Positions 41,262 through 50,647 of a DNA stretch of 64,000 bases are shown in pieces. The position numbers and the translations under genes were made by a program. Under the pieces are notes generated by a model. The model made no database searches. It was not told where the DNA came from and saw only the letters and a program-made list of their open reading frames with translations. Source of the DNA: Nocardiopsis metallicus (GTDB lineage: Bacteria > Actinomycetota > Actinomycetes > Streptosporangiales > Streptosporangiaceae); the NCBI RefSeq assembly GCF_014201115.1, contig NZ_JACHDO010000001.1, positions 310,001 to 374,000 on the forward strand. The letters are read 5' to 3'. The stretch's first letter is position 1, and every line of letters starts with the position of its first letter.

Positions 41262-41580
41262 CTCCGAACCCCCATTCAAGCTCCCCGGCACGGCCCGCCT
41301 CCACCCGTTTTCCGAGCCCCGACAACCCGGCGCAGGACACCCGCCTCCGAGCCAGGGCAGTCCCAAGGCAGGCACCGCCCCGCATGACGCGGCTGGTCAA
41401 GCGTGCCACCGGAACAGCGGCAGCGAAGGTGCCGGGCTCCCTCCCCCGGGCTCCGCGTTTTGTGTGCTTTTGCCACGTTTCCCGCCGCTCGGCGCAGGGG
41501 TGAGGAACCTGGCGTCCCCGCTGCCGCTTGTCCGCCGACCGGCAGTATTCGGGACGCTTGGTCGGAGTTGTGGCACGGGG
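41262..41580. other. 319-bp spacer between two leftward genes
   Basis: No separate gene supported. The left third could code for an N-terminal extension of the zinc-ribbon protein if an upstream start is used. I see no terminator with a clear stem directly after the upstream glycosyltransferase region and no known RNA. Confidence 0.4.
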
Positions 41581-42822
41581 TCAGGAGGGGGCGATCAGGG
41601 TGTGGATGTGGTCGGCGGCGTTCCTTGCTCCGTCGATGCCGGAGAGGCGTTTTCGCAGGTCCACAGCGCGGGTGCGGAGCAGGGGATCGTGGAGAAGGGT
41701 CTCCAGGGCGCGGCGGAGGCGCTCCCCCCGGGCCTGCTGTGGGGAGAGCCCCACCGCGTTGCCGAATTCGGCGCAGTCGGCGACGTTCCAGCGCTGCTCC
41801 AGTTGGAGGCCGATGCCGAGGAAGGGCTTGCCTGAGGCCACGGCGGTCTGGACGGTGCCCTCGCCGCCGTGGATGACGGAGGCGTCGATGAGGTCGCCGA
41901 GTTTGTGCGCGGGCAGAAGGTCGAACACGTGCACGTGGGGGCCCAGCTGATCCCCGGGCTCCAGATAACGGGCGACCGGGGCGATCACGGTGACGGGCAG
42001 CCGGGAGAGTTCGTGCAGCACGCGCAGGACGATCTCCCGGTTGGCGGAGCTGCCCATCGCGCAGTAGACCACCTGTCGGTCCGCCTTCCTGGCCTTCTTG
42101 ACCAGGCGGAACACCGTGGCCGGAATCTCCTGGTCCAGGCGGGCGTAGACCGGCCCCACCCAGCGGTAGTTCGGCGGGAGCCGATAGGGCCGCAGATAAC
42201 CGGAGATCGAGGCGACCAGGTTGAGGTCGCCGTCCAGGGCCTCGACGGTCCGACGGGGCAGCACCACCCCGTACTCGCGGGCGACCCTGGCGAAGCCGCG
42301 CGGTTTGAACGTGGTGTACCGGGCGGCCTCGCGCAACAGCAGCGCCGCCCCGGCGTTGACCACTCCGCTCAAGCAGCCGGCCCTCTTGAACAGCGGGATG
42401 GAACGCGCCTGGCGCAGGTGCGGCCATGAGTAGGCGAACGGTTTCACGTAGACCAGCGGAACCCCGCTGACCCGAGCGCTGATGAGTTGGCTGAGCGTGG
42501 TGCCGATGACGGTCGCCGCCGGGCGCAGCAGGGTATTGAGTTCGAGCTCGCTCTCCACCCGGGCCCGCACGAGCTCCTCGGTGAACGGGTGGCTCACGCT
42601 CCGCCCCTGGTCGAAGCGGATCAGCTGATCGGCCTGGGCGTCGGTGAGCTCCGGAAAGAGCGGGTGGTACTCGAACCCCGCCTCCTCGACCAGTCCGGCG
42701 TACCGCTCCGAATACCCGGCGAACACGCACTCGTGTCGGTTCCTCAGTTGCCGGGCGACCTCGATCGCGCGCGTCGTCTCGGCGAGGTTGAACGTCTCCG
42801 GGGCGAACAGGATCGTACTCAT
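41581..42822 (-). CDS. MGT-family macrolide-type glycosyltransferase (GT-B)
   Basis: Protein of 413 aa with the two-domain GT-B layout of GT1 enzymes. The N-terminal acceptor domain starts STILFAPETFNLAETTRAIE. The linker and donor domain show RQVVYCAMGSSANREIVLRV, VTVIAPVARYLEPGDQLGPH and VHVFDLLPAHKL. The donor-binding IDASVIHGGEGTVQTAVASG and LQLEQRWNVADCAEFG follow, where canonical enzymes have HGG.GT.....G.P and Q..N. Start ATG 42822 has AGAGGA 10 nt upstream. It transfers an NDP-sugar to a lipophilic acceptor; without a biosynthetic cluster nearby the acceptor is unknown and resistance-type glycosylation is possible. Confidence 0.9.
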   Translation of the reverse strand: MSTILFAPETFNLAETTRAIEVARQLRNRHECVFAGYSERYAGLVEEAGFEYHPLFPELTDAQADQLIRFDQGRSVSHPFTEELVRARVESELELNTLLRPAATVIGTTLSQLISARVSGVPLVYVKPFAYSWPHLRQARSIPLFKRAGCLSGVVNAGAALLLREAARYTTFKPRGFARVAREYGVVLPRRTVEALDGDLNLVASISGYLRPYRLPPNYRWVGPVYARLDQEIPATVFRLVKKARKADRQVVYCAMGSSANREIVLRVLHELSRLPVTVIAPVARYLEPGDQLGPHVHVFDLLPAHKLGDLIDASVIHGGEGTVQTAVASGKPFLGIGLQLEQRWNVADCAEFGNAVGLSPQQARGERLRRALETLLHDPLLRTRAVDLRKRLSGIDGARNAADHIHTLIAPS

Positions 42823-43056
42823 GGGCGGACTCCTCTGTAGAGGGGGCTCTTCGCAACGTAGTGCCCCGGGGAGCCCCCGAGTGAAGAGCCGCACCGGTGT
42901 CACCCGGACCCCGGCCACGGCAGAGCGGCTCCACCGAATCCACGTACCCGGTGCTGAACTGGGGAGACACACTTGTCCACAGGGTCGGAGCGGGGATCGC
43001 GCAGAAGTCCTAACCTGGCTGGGCAGTCAGTTTTGCAGCGACACCAGGGGGAACCG

Positions 43057-44820
43057 ATGACGGGACAGCGGGGGAACGGTGGCCAGGGGCGCCGTTACGG
43101 CGGCGGTGGCGGCCGGGGCGGTGGCGGCGGCCGCAAGCCCGAACCCGAACCCATCCGAGGGGTGCGCGACGAGGCGCGCCTGTCCGAGGAGCTCCTGAAG
43201 ATGCACGGCGCCTCCTACGGGCGCTACAAGACGCTCAAGGGCGACTGGGACTTCGGTGACTTCACCCTCACCGTGGAGCGGGTCCAGGCCGACCCCTTCG
43301 CCCCGCCCTCGCGCATCCGCCTCTTCCGGCCGGACGCCGGAATCCCGGTCGGCGCCTACGCGGATCCCGTCCGCCGTCGGGCCACCGCCGACTACCTCGG
43401 CCGGCGCGCCCGCAGGCTGCTCAAGGGGTCCCTGCTCAAGGTCGACACCGGAGGCCAGGAGGTCATCGCCCGGTCCTCCTGCCAGGTCACCGAGACCGGC
43501 GCCCTCGACCTGCGGATCGGGGTGGACCTGCCCGGGCACGGGCGCCGGATCGACGGCCGCACCGCCGAGCGCGAGCTCTGCCGTACCGTGCCCGAACTGA
43601 TCGACGATCTCGACTGGGACGAGATCGACCAGAAGGAGGCGGAGGCCTTCGCCGACAGCGTGGCCGACACCGTCGCCCTGCGCACGGAGCTGGCCGACCG
43701 GGACCTGGTCGCCTTCGTGGCGGACGGCGCGGTTCTGCCCCGGCGCAGCGGGGTGAGCGACGAACCCATGCGGGGCGAGGGCGTGGTGGCCTTCACCTCC
43801 CCCGAGAGCTTGCGGGTCAGCATCGAGCTCCCGCACCGGGGCACGGTCACCGGTATGGGAGTGCCCGAGGGCATCACCCTCATCGTGGGCGGCGGCTTCC
43901 ACGGCAAGTCCACCCTGCTGCACGCCCTGGAGCGGGGCGTGTACGACCACGTACCCGGCGACGGCCGCGAGCTCGTGGTGACCCGGGCGGACGCGGTCAA
44001 GATCCGCGCCGAGGAGGGACGCCGAGCCGAGCGCGTGGACGTCAGCCCCTTCGTGCGCAACCTCCCCACCGGAGCCGATACCCGAGACTTCAGCACCGAG
44101 AACGCCTCCGGTTCCACCTCGCAGGCGGCCAACATCTGCGAGGCCGTGGAGGTGGGGGCACGCACCCTGCTGGTGGACGAGGACTCCACCGCCACCAACC
44201 TGATGATCCGCGACGAGCGCATGCAGGCCCTGGTCCACGGCGACCGGGAGCCGTTGGTGCCGTTCGTGGACCTGGTCCGCCCCCTGCACCGCGAGCACCG
44301 GATCTCCACGATCCTGGTCATGGGCGGCAGCGGCGACTACTTCGACGTCGCCGACCAGGTGATCATGATGGACGCCTACCACCCGCACGACGTCACCGAG
44401 CGCGCCCGATCCCTGGCCCGGGACCGCGAGGACGCCGAGTTCAGCCTGCCCAGGGCCCGGGTGGTCGACCCGCGCTCGGTGGACGACAGCGTCCGCGGGC
44501 GGAGCAAGCTCAAGCGCCGCGACATGGACGTGCTGACCTTCGGGGAGAGCGACATCGACGTGCGGTCGGTGGAGCAGTTCGTGGACCCCGGGCAGATCAC
44601 CGGGGCCGGGCTGGCCCTGCGCGCCCTGGTCCGGGGACGCCATCTGGACGGCGCGCGGACCCTGGCCGAGGCCTTGGACTCCCTGGAAGAGGAGCTGGCC
44701 AAGCAGGGTGTGGCCCTGCTCGGCGACGACTTCGGCGGGGACTACGCCCTGCCCCGCAGGCACGAGATCGCCGCCACCCTCAACCGCCTGCGCTCCCTCA
44801 GGGTTGCAGGCCAGCGCTGA
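43057..44820 (+). CDS. COG3044-type ABC-class P-loop ATPase
   Basis: Protein of 587 aa of a widespread but poorly understood ABC-class ATPase family, not a transporter: there is no membrane partner. After a Gly/Arg-rich tail (about residues 7-28) come YGRYKTLKGDWDFGDFTLTV and IRLFRPDAGIPVGAYADPVR. The Walker A is IVGGGFHGKSTLLHALERGV. The signature-like region is DFSTENASGSTSQAANICEA and the Walker B is TLLVDEDSTATNLMIRDERM. ILVMGGSGDYFDVAD follows. A eukaryotic relative takes part in RNA editing; the bacterial role is unknown. ATG 43057 has AGGGGGAA upstream. The Gly/Arg tail could bind RNA (inference). Confidence 0.9.
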   Translation: MTGQRGNGGQGRRYGGGGGRGGGGGRKPEPEPIRGVRDEARLSEELLKMHGASYGRYKTLKGDWDFGDFTLTVERVQADPFAPPSRIRLFRPDAGIPVGAYADPVRRRATADYLGRRARRLLKGSLLKVDTGGQEVIARSSCQVTETGALDLRIGVDLPGHGRRIDGRTAERELCRTVPELIDDLDWDEIDQKEAEAFADSVADTVALRTELADRDLVAFVADGAVLPRRSGVSDEPMRGEGVVAFTSPESLRVSIELPHRGTVTGMGVPEGITLIVGGGFHGKSTLLHALERGVYDHVPGDGRELVVTRADAVKIRAEEGRRAERVDVSPFVRNLPTGADTRDFSTENASGSTSQAANICEAVEVGARTLLVDEDSTATNLMIRDERMQALVHGDREPLVPFVDLVRPLHREHRISTILVMGGSGDYFDVADQVIMMDAYHPHDVTERARSLARDREDAEFSLPRARVVDPRSVDDSVRGRSKLKRRDMDVLTFGESDIDVRSVEQFVDPGQITGAGLALRALVRGRHLDGARTLAEALDSLEEELAKQGVALLGDDFGGDYALPRRHEIAATLNRLRSLRVAGQR

Positions 44821-44829
44821 GTACAGGTC

Positions 44830-44875
44830 CCGGCGCTGACCGCCCCCGGCCCCCGGCGCTGACCGCCCCCGGCCC
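44830..44875. repeat. Two-copy 23-bp tandem repeat
   Basis: The 23-nt unit beginning CCGGCGCTGACC occurs twice head to tail (44830-44852, 44853-44875) directly after the ATPase stop. Probably a small slippage duplication; a role in termination is not evident. Confidence 0.8.
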
Positions 44876-45057
44876 CCGGTGGTGTGGCCGTCGTCACCCC
44901 GGGGGGGTTGGGGTCCGGTCCCACCCGTTCCGGGTCGGTATTGTGGAAAAGCAGGGCACAGCGACCCCGCTGAGGGGCATATCGGGCCTTTCCGGCAGTC
45001 CGGAGCGGGTGTGTCGCGCCCCCTGCGACCCCGACCAGTTTTGGAGACGAGAACCCG

Positions 45058-45981
45058 GTGCGTGACCCCGCAGATCTGTACGAACTCCACCCAGGCTTCG
45101 ACGACGTCGCCGGACTGGTGATGCTCGTCTGTCTGGACGGCTTCGTCGACGCCGGAAACGCCGGCCGCCAGATGGCTGAGACGCTGTTCGAACGGTTCAC
45201 CGCCGAGGAGATCGCGACCTTCGACACCGATCGCCTGGTGGACTACCGCGACCGTCGGCCACCGATGACCTTCGTCGAGAACACCTGGACCGAGTACACC
45301 CCGCCCAAGCTGGCCCTGTACCGGATGCACGACGACGAGGGCAGTCCCTTCCTCCTCCTGCACGGCCCGGAGCCGGACCGCGAGTGGGAGGCCTTCGTCG
45401 CGGCCGTCACGAGCCTGGTCGAGCGCTTCTCCGTCTCGCTGTCCATCAGCGCCAACGGCATCCCCATGGCGGTCCCGCACACCCGGCCGGTCACGGTCAC
45501 TCCGCACTCCACCCGGCCCGAACTGGTGGAAGGGCACACCCCGTGGATCGGCCGGGTCGAGGTGCCCGGGAGCGCGGTCTCGCTGCTGGAGTTCCGCCTG
45601 GGCGAGAGCGGTCACGACTTCCTCGGCTACGCCATCCACGTGCCCAGCTACCTGGGCCAGTCCACCTACCCGCGGGCGGCCATCGCCGCCGTGGAGTACG
45701 TGGCCGGGGCTACCGGCCTGGCAGTGGCCACGGAGGAGATGGAGGAGGTCGCCGCCGCCACGGACGTGGAGATCGCCGAGCAGGTCGCGGCCTCCGAGGA
45801 GATCCAGCGCGTGGTCGCCAACCTGGAACGTCAGTACGACGACATCATGTCCTCGCGCTCGGAGGAGGGCGGCGGCCCCGCCCCGCTGTCCGACGACGCC
45901 GCGGGTCTGCCCACCGCCGACGAGCTCGGCGCGGAACTCGAACGCTTTCTCGCCGAACGCGAGGGAGACGGAAACGGATGA
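45058..45981 (+). CDS. PAC2 family (proteasome-assembly-chaperone-like) protein
   Basis: Protein of 307 aa starting RDPADLYELHPGFDDVAGLV, with VCLDGFVDAGNAGRQMAETL, PPKLALYRMHDDEGSPFLLL and VTSLVERFSVSLSISANGIP, all typical of actinobacterial PAC2 proteins. The C-terminal 90 residues are acidic and helical (TEEMEEVAAATDVEIAEQVA, RQYDDIMSS). In archaea and eukaryotes relatives assist proteasome assembly; in actinobacteria, which have proteasomes, the role is untested. GTG 45058 is the start. Its stop overlaps the pyrD start (ATGA), so the two genes are translationally coupled, a link whose meaning is not obvious. Confidence 0.88.
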   Translation: MRDPADLYELHPGFDDVAGLVMLVCLDGFVDAGNAGRQMAETLFERFTAEEIATFDTDRLVDYRDRRPPMTFVENTWTEYTPPKLALYRMHDDEGSPFLLLHGPEPDREWEAFVAAVTSLVERFSVSLSISANGIPMAVPHTRPVTVTPHSTRPELVEGHTPWIGRVEVPGSAVSLLEFRLGESGHDFLGYAIHVPSYLGQSTYPRAAIAAVEYVAGATGLAVATEEMEEVAAATDVEIAEQVAASEEIQRVVANLERQYDDIMSSRSEEGGGPAPLSDDAAGLPTADELGAELERFLAEREGDGNG

Positions 45982-47117
45982 CCGTGTTCTACCAAGTCCT
46001 CTTCAGCTCGGTCCTGCGCCACATGGACGCGGAGAAGGTCCACAAGCTCAGCTTCGCCGCCCTGCGCGGCGTGACCGCCGTGCCCGGTGTGGCCGAGACC
46101 ATGGAGCGGGTCCTGGGACCGAATGAGCCCGAGCTCACCGTGCGGGCCCTGGGCCGAGAGTTCCCCGGCCCGCTGGGCATGGCCGCCGGTTTCGACAAGA
46201 ACGCCGAGAGCCCGCGTGGTCTGGCCGCCCTGGGCTTCGGCTACGTGGAGGTGGGTACCGTCACCGCCCACCCCCAGCCCGGAAACCCCAAACCGCGCCT
46301 GTTCCGGCTGGTCGCCGACCGCGCCATCGTCAACCGGATGGGCTTCAACAACGAGGGTTCGGCGCTGGTCGCCGAACGCCTGCACCACCAGCGCAAGGGC
46401 CCCGTGGTGGGGATCAACATCGGCAAGACCAAGGTGACCCCCGAGGCCGAGGCGCCCGCCGACTACGCGCTCAGCGCCCTGCGGCTGGCACCCTACGCCG
46501 ACTACATGGTCATCAACGTCAGCTCGCCCAACACCCCGGGTCTTCGCAACCTCCAGGGCGTGGAGCAGCTGCTGCCGCTGGTCACCGCGGTCCGCGAGTC
46601 CCTCGCCGAGGCGGGCCGCCCCGAGCTGCCGCTGCTGGTGAAGATCGCCCCGGACCTGGCCGACGAGGACGTGGACGCCGTCGCCGACCTCGCGCTGGCC
46701 GAGGGCCTGGACGGGATCATCGCCACCAACACCACGATCTCCCGCGCCGGGCTGGACACCCCCGAGGCCGAGGTGGAGGAGGCCGGGGCAGGCGGCCTGT
46801 CGGGCGCCCCGCTCAAGGAGCGTTCGCTGGATGTCCTGCGCCGCCTGCGGGCCAAGGTGGGCGACCGGGTGACCCTGGTCGCGGTCGGCGGGATCGAGAC
46901 CCCCGAGGACGCCTGGGCCCGGATCCGCGCCGGCGCCACCCTGGTCCAGGGTTACACCGGACTGATCTACGGCGGTCCGCTGTGGCCGCGCCGGATCCAC
47001 CGCGGCCTGGCCGGGCTGGTGCGCGCCGCCGGTTACCGGTCGATCCAGGAGGCCGTGGGCTCCGACGCCCCGGCCCCGGCGCTGAAGGTGGTCCAGGAGC
47101 CCTCCGAGGCCAGCTGA
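45978..47117 (+). CDS. pyrD: Dihydroorotate dehydrogenase (quinone), class 2
   Basis: Flavoenzyme of 379 aa, fourth step of pyrimidine synthesis, membrane-associated and quinone-dependent. The N-terminal amphipathic helices ([20 protein letters not shown]) mark class 2. Motifs: [52 protein letters not shown] and [20 protein letters not shown]. The catalytic-Ser region is [16 protein letters not shown], then [36 protein letters not shown] and [16 protein letters not shown] 45978 overlaps the PAC2 stop. Other pyr genes are elsewhere. A bidirectional hairpin ends the operon. Confidence 0.97.
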   Translation: MTVFYQVLFSSVLRHMDAEKVHKLSFAALRGVTAVPGVAETMERVLGPNEPELTVRALGREFPGPLGMAAGFDKNAESPRGLAALGFGYVEVGTVTAHPQPGNPKPRLFRLVADRAIVNRMGFNNEGSALVAERLHHQRKGPVVGINIGKTKVTPEAEAPADYALSALRLAPYADYMVINVSSPNTPGLRNLQGVEQLLPLVTAVRESLAEAGRPELPLLVKIAPDLADEDVDAVADLALAEGLDGIIATNTTISRAGLDTPEAEVEEAGAGGLSGAPLKERSLDVLRRLRAKVGDRVTLVAVGGIETPEDAWARIRAGATLVQGYTGLIYGGPLWPRRIHRGLAGLVRAAGYRSIQEAVGSDAPAPALKVVQEPSEAS

Positions 47118-47136
47118 CCCACCCGGGAACAGGAAG

Positions 47137-47167
47137 GCGGCCGGTGGGGACAGTTCCCACCGGCCGC
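47137..47167. terminator. Bidirectional terminator after pyrD
   Basis: Perfect 12-bp stem GCGGCCGGTGGG with CCCACCGGCCGC around a 7-nt loop, between the converging pyrD and polysaccharide deacetylase genes. Confidence 0.85.
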
Positions 47168-47191
47168 TCCTGCGGGCCTAGGGGCCGACTC

Positions 47192-48724
47192 CTACCAGTC
47201 TCCGTCCCAGCCGTCCGGGTAGACCCGGCCCGGCTCGGGGCCGCCGAGCGCCTGGGTGGTGGTCACGAACACGTAGTCGTCGTCCTTCAGCCGCTCGATG
47301 AGCTCCGGGACCGCGGCGAGCGTGGCGGGCTGGGGGTCGTGCAGCAGTACCACCGCGCCCGGGTCCATCCGGGAGATGACGTTGTCCACGATCTCGTCGG
47401 GGCTGATGCTCTCCCAGTCCTGGCTGTCGATCGTCCACGCGATCTCGGCCATCTCCTGGGCCTCGACCTCGTCGTGCACGTCGTCGTTGGTGGCGCCGAA
47501 CGGCGGCCGGAAGAGGTCCACGGTGTACCCGGTCTGCCTGCGGACCATCGCGCTCACCGCCGCGGTCTGCCGGGGCAGCTCGTCGGCCTCCATCTTGTTC
47601 ATGTGCTCGTGCTCGTCACCGTGGCTGGCGATCTCGTGGCCCTCGGCGTAGGCCCGCCGCAGCACGCTCGGCCGGGTCAGGGCCGGGCCGCCGTTGAGGT
47701 AGAACGAGGCCGTCACCTCCTCCTCGGCCAGGATGTCCAGCAGGTGCGGGGTGGCTTCGACCGGGCCGTCGTCGAAGGTGAGCGCCACGCACTTGGTCTC
47801 GCCGTCGTAGCAGTTCACCTCAGGCTCCCCGGCGGTGATCACCCCCGGCACCGGACCGGGGTCCTCCGCGCCCCCGTCCGCCTCGGTCTCGGGTAGTTCC
47901 AGGTCGGGTTCGTCCACCATGGCCGCCTCCCGGGCCCGGGCACCCAGGTCCGACAGCAGCGGTTCGGCCCGCTCGTACTCGACCACCACGGTCTTGCGGC
48001 CGGGCTCGCTGTCCGGGACGTGCCCCTCGACGATCGGTGACAGGTGTCCGTCGCTGAACTCCACGACCAGGTCCCCCGCGTCGTTGAAGCCGATCGAGTC
48101 GTAGGTGCGCCGCACCGGCCACAGCGCCTCCGGGTCCACCTGCTCGTCGTCGGCCAGCTCCTCGCGCGCGATCGCGTTGAGCTCGGCCAGTTCCTCCTGC
48201 CCGGCCAGCAGCTCGGTGGAGTAGGCCGCGGCGCCCGCACGGGCGTCGTACCAGTAGGTCGAGTAGCCCTCACGCAGACCGTGCATGTCCTGCTCGGTGC
48301 GGAGCAGCCGCACACCCAGCACACCGTCCCCGGCGGCGACCAGCTCCCAGCCGATGCCCAGGCTCACCGGGTCGCGGGTCCCGGCCCGGAAGTCCTGGAC
48401 CTCCTGGTCCACCCGCGCGGCCAAGGCCTCGGAGAACGCCTCGGCCCCCTCGAACTCCGGATAGGCGACGCTGATCTCCAGCCCCTCCGGTTCGTAGGGG
48501 TGGCCGGTGAAGTCCCCGGCGTCCCCGCGCCACTCCCCGAAACCGTCCTCGACCTCGTCCACCAGCACGGTGAGCTCTTCGGGGTCGCCTCCGCCCACGA
48601 TCTCGTTCTCACACGCGGCCAGGGGCAGGACGAGGGCCACGGCCAGCGCCCCGGACCAGAACGGGTGGCGGCCCGTGCGCGGCCGAGGAACGGTCCGGTC
48701 CGGTTCGAATCTCCTCGACGACAA
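47192..48724 (-). CDS. PdaC-like polysaccharide (peptidoglycan) deacetylase lipoprotein
   Basis: Protein of 510 aa. After an Arg-rich N-terminus comes a lipoprotein signal ending in LPLAAC (lipid-modified Cys). A RsiV/DUF3298-like region follows (DFRAGTRDPVSLGIGWELVA, REGYSTYWYDARAGAAAYST). From about residue 310 lies the NodB deacetylase domain: VALTFDDGP (catalytic Asp and metal Asp), HGDEHEHMNK with the H-x3-H metal pair, LFRPPFGATND, IDSQDW and VLLHD. This two-domain layout resembles PdaC, which deacetylates peptidoglycan sugars. The next gene upstream (48853-50445) is a full-length paralog; the intervening 128 nt holds a perfect hairpin, so each may be separately transcribed. Confidence 0.9.
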   Translation of the reverse strand: MSSRRFEPDRTVPRPRTGRHPFWSGALAVALVLPLAACENEIVGGGDPEELTVLVDEVEDGFGEWRGDAGDFTGHPYEPEGLEISVAYPEFEGAEAFSEALAARVDQEVQDFRAGTRDPVSLGIGWELVAAGDGVLGVRLLRTEQDMHGLREGYSTYWYDARAGAAAYSTELLAGQEELAELNAIAREELADDEQVDPEALWPVRRTYDSIGFNDAGDLVVEFSDGHLSPIVEGHVPDSEPGRKTVVVEYERAEPLLSDLGARAREAAMVDEPDLELPETEADGGAEDPGPVPGVITAGEPEVNCYDGETKCVALTFDDGPVEATPHLLDILAEEEVTASFYLNGGPALTRPSVLRRAYAEGHEIASHGDEHEHMNKMEADELPRQTAAVSAMVRRQTGYTVDLFRPPFGATNDDVHDEVEAQEMAEIAWTIDSQDWESISPDEIVDNVISRMDPGAVVLLHDPQPATLAAVPELIERLKDDDYVFVTTTQALGGPEPGRVYPDGWDGDW

Positions 48725-48797
48725 AACCCGACTCCCTCGTGCCTAGGGCAGGTGCTCACACGGCTGCTGGCAGCAACATAGGGGACAAGGCCCCTGG

Positions 48798-48835
48798 CCC
48801 CGGGGCGGTGTCCACATGTGGACACCGCCCCGGGG
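48798..48835. terminator. Perfect 38-nt palindrome between the two deacetylase genes
   Basis: Two 19-nt arms beginning CCCCGGGGCGGTGTCCACA are exact reverse complements with no spacer. It can act as terminator for the upstream deacetylase or as a processing hairpin; a dimeric repressor site is less likely at this length. Confidence 0.8.
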
Positions 48836-48852
48836 CGGGAATGCCCCGAGGG

Positions 48853-50445
48853 TCACCCCAGGTCGTCCGAAGCACCTTCCCCGGAGGTCTCCTCCGTGCC
48901 TCCCCCTTCGTCTGTCAAAGGGGGCTCGGGGACACCGTCGACATAGGTTCCGCCAGGCTCCGTGGTGCCCAGCAGCTGCGACACCGTAACCATGGTGTAC
49001 CCGCGTTCGTCCAGTTCACGGATGATGCCGATGGACGCGTCGATGGTGGTGGGGTGGATGTCGTGCATCAGGATGATGGCGCCGTCGGCCGCGCCGTCCA
49101 GTGCGCGCTTGCGCACCACGTCGGCCTTGCGGTCCTTCCAGTCGTTGGTGTCCACGCTCCACAGGATCTGCGCCAGCCCGAGCTCCGCGGTGATCTCGGC
49201 GACCTTGTCGTCGGTGGCGCCGTAGGGCGGTCGCATCAGGTCCATCGTGTAGCCGGTCTCGCGGTACACCAGGGCCTGGGTGGCCTCCAGGTTGGCGCGG
49301 GCCGCACCCGCCCCGACCTCGGTCAGGTTGGGGTGGCTGAGCGTGTGGTTGGCCAGTTCGTGGCCCTCGGCGTAGGTGCGCCGCAGTACCCACGGATGCT
49401 CCATGACCGGGTATCCGGTGACGAAGAACGTGGCCCTGGCGTCGTGTTCGGCCAGGGCGTCCAGCAGTTCGGGGGTGCGCCCGCCGGGGCCGTCGTCGTA
49501 GGTCAGGGCCACGCACTTGGTATCGGGGTCGGCGCAGTCGACGGAGTCGTCACGCGGGGGCAGCACACCGGGGGCGGCCGCGTTCGAGCCGTCCTTGTCC
49601 GCCTCGGGGGCCCGGTCGATGGTGAACTCGTTGACGCCGGTGGTCGCGGCCTCGCGTACGCGCAGGCCGAATTCGGACAGCAGGCTCTCCGCCTCCTCCC
49701 GGGGGATCACCGCGTGGATCCGGCCCGCCGAGGCCGGGGCGACCTGGCCGGAGTCGAACTCCACCACGAGGTCGCCGTCGGGGTTGAAGCCCACGGAGTC
49801 GTAGAGGGAGCTGATCGGGTGCAGCGCGGACGGCACGGCGTCGGTGTCCGACACGGCCTCGCGCACCCGGTCGTTGAGTTCGGTGAGCTCGGCCTGCCCG
49901 GCGATCAGGTGGCTGGAGCCGTGGACCGTACCGTCGCCGGTCTCGTACCAGTAGGTGCTGTGGCCCTCGCGGGTCTCCTCTGAGTCGGTCTCCTCGCTGG
50001 TCAGCCGGACCCCCACGATCCCCTCCTGCGCGGCGGTCAGCCCCCACTCCCCGATGAACGAACGAGCTCCGGGGTTGGCCGCCTCGAAGGCGTGTACCTG
50101 GGCGGTCAGGGTGCGGTCCAGGAAGTCCGACAGCGGGGTGGCGTTGGGGATGACCGGGTAGGCGACGTCGGTGTCGCTGTCGCCCTCGAAAGCGATTTTC
50201 GCCTCCTCGAGCCCGGGGAGGGCGTCGGGGGCGACGGTCGTCAGACGGTCGGGTTCACCGGTGGCTGGAAGCCGTTCCTCGTCCGCCGCGGGCTGCCCGG
50301 ACGAACTGTCGACGCCGGCGTCCTGCGGCGGCAGACCGGGCGGTCGGGCGGCCGACAGTACCAGCCCCAGCAGGACGACCATCGCGATCGCGACCGTGAG
50401 GAAGGGGCGGTCGGGGGCCAGGGTCTGAGGGTTCTGCTGCTTCAC
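48853..50445 (-). CDS. PdaC-like polysaccharide deacetylase, membrane anchored
   Basis: Protein of 530 aa, paralog of 47192-48724. A signal anchor (FLTVAIAMVVLLGLVLSA, about residues 15-32) replaces the lipobox. The middle domain repeats the RsiV-like features (REGHSTYWYETGDGTVHGSS, LYDSVGFNPDGDLVVEF). The NodB domain is canonical: VALTYDDGP, NHTLSHPNLTEV, LMRPPYGATDD, VDTNDW and ILMHD. The tail is Gly/Glu-rich. GTG 50445 (VKQQNPQTL) is chosen for the GGAGAACCCC upstream and because the signal anchor follows at once. It probably removes acetyl groups from peptidoglycan or another wall glycan, and is divergent from the metE riboswitch. Confidence 0.9.
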   Translation of the reverse strand: MKQQNPQTLAPDRPFLTVAIAMVVLLGLVLSAARPPGLPPQDAGVDSSSGQPAADEERLPATGEPDRLTTVAPDALPGLEEAKIAFEGDSDTDVAYPVIPNATPLSDFLDRTLTAQVHAFEAANPGARSFIGEWGLTAAQEGIVGVRLTSEETDSEETREGHSTYWYETGDGTVHGSSHLIAGQAELTELNDRVREAVSDTDAVPSALHPISSLYDSVGFNPDGDLVVEFDSGQVAPASAGRIHAVIPREEAESLLSEFGLRVREAATTGVNEFTIDRAPEADKDGSNAAAPGVLPPRDDSVDCADPDTKCVALTYDDGPGGRTPELLDALAEHDARATFFVTGYPVMEHPWVLRRTYAEGHELANHTLSHPNLTEVGAGAARANLEATQALVYRETGYTMDLMRPPYGATDDKVAEITAELGLAQILWSVDTNDWKDRKADVVRKRALDGAADGAIILMHDIHPTTIDASIGIIRELDERGYTMVTVSQLLGTTEPGGTYVDGVPEPPLTDEGGGTEETSGEGASDDLG

Positions 50446-50647
50446 CTGGGGTTCTCCACGTTCATCGTCAGACGAACGTTCGCGGGGGAGGCGGGGGGCG
50501 CGCTCTCCCACGTAACGCTGATGTCGGGTGTGATGCCGAGCACACGGCGAGGGTTCGCTTCGTGCGGGCGGGGGCCATGCCGGGTTCAGGGGCGGAGGGG
50601 TGCTCCCTATACTTGCAGGCGTGGAAGGTACACGCTCCGCCATTTCG

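Noticed and set aside
41581..42822. Natural-product cluster suggested by the MGT glycosyltransferase
   Set aside because: Neighbours are a zinc-ribbon protein and a conserved ATPase, with no polyketide, peptide or sugar-synthesis genes.
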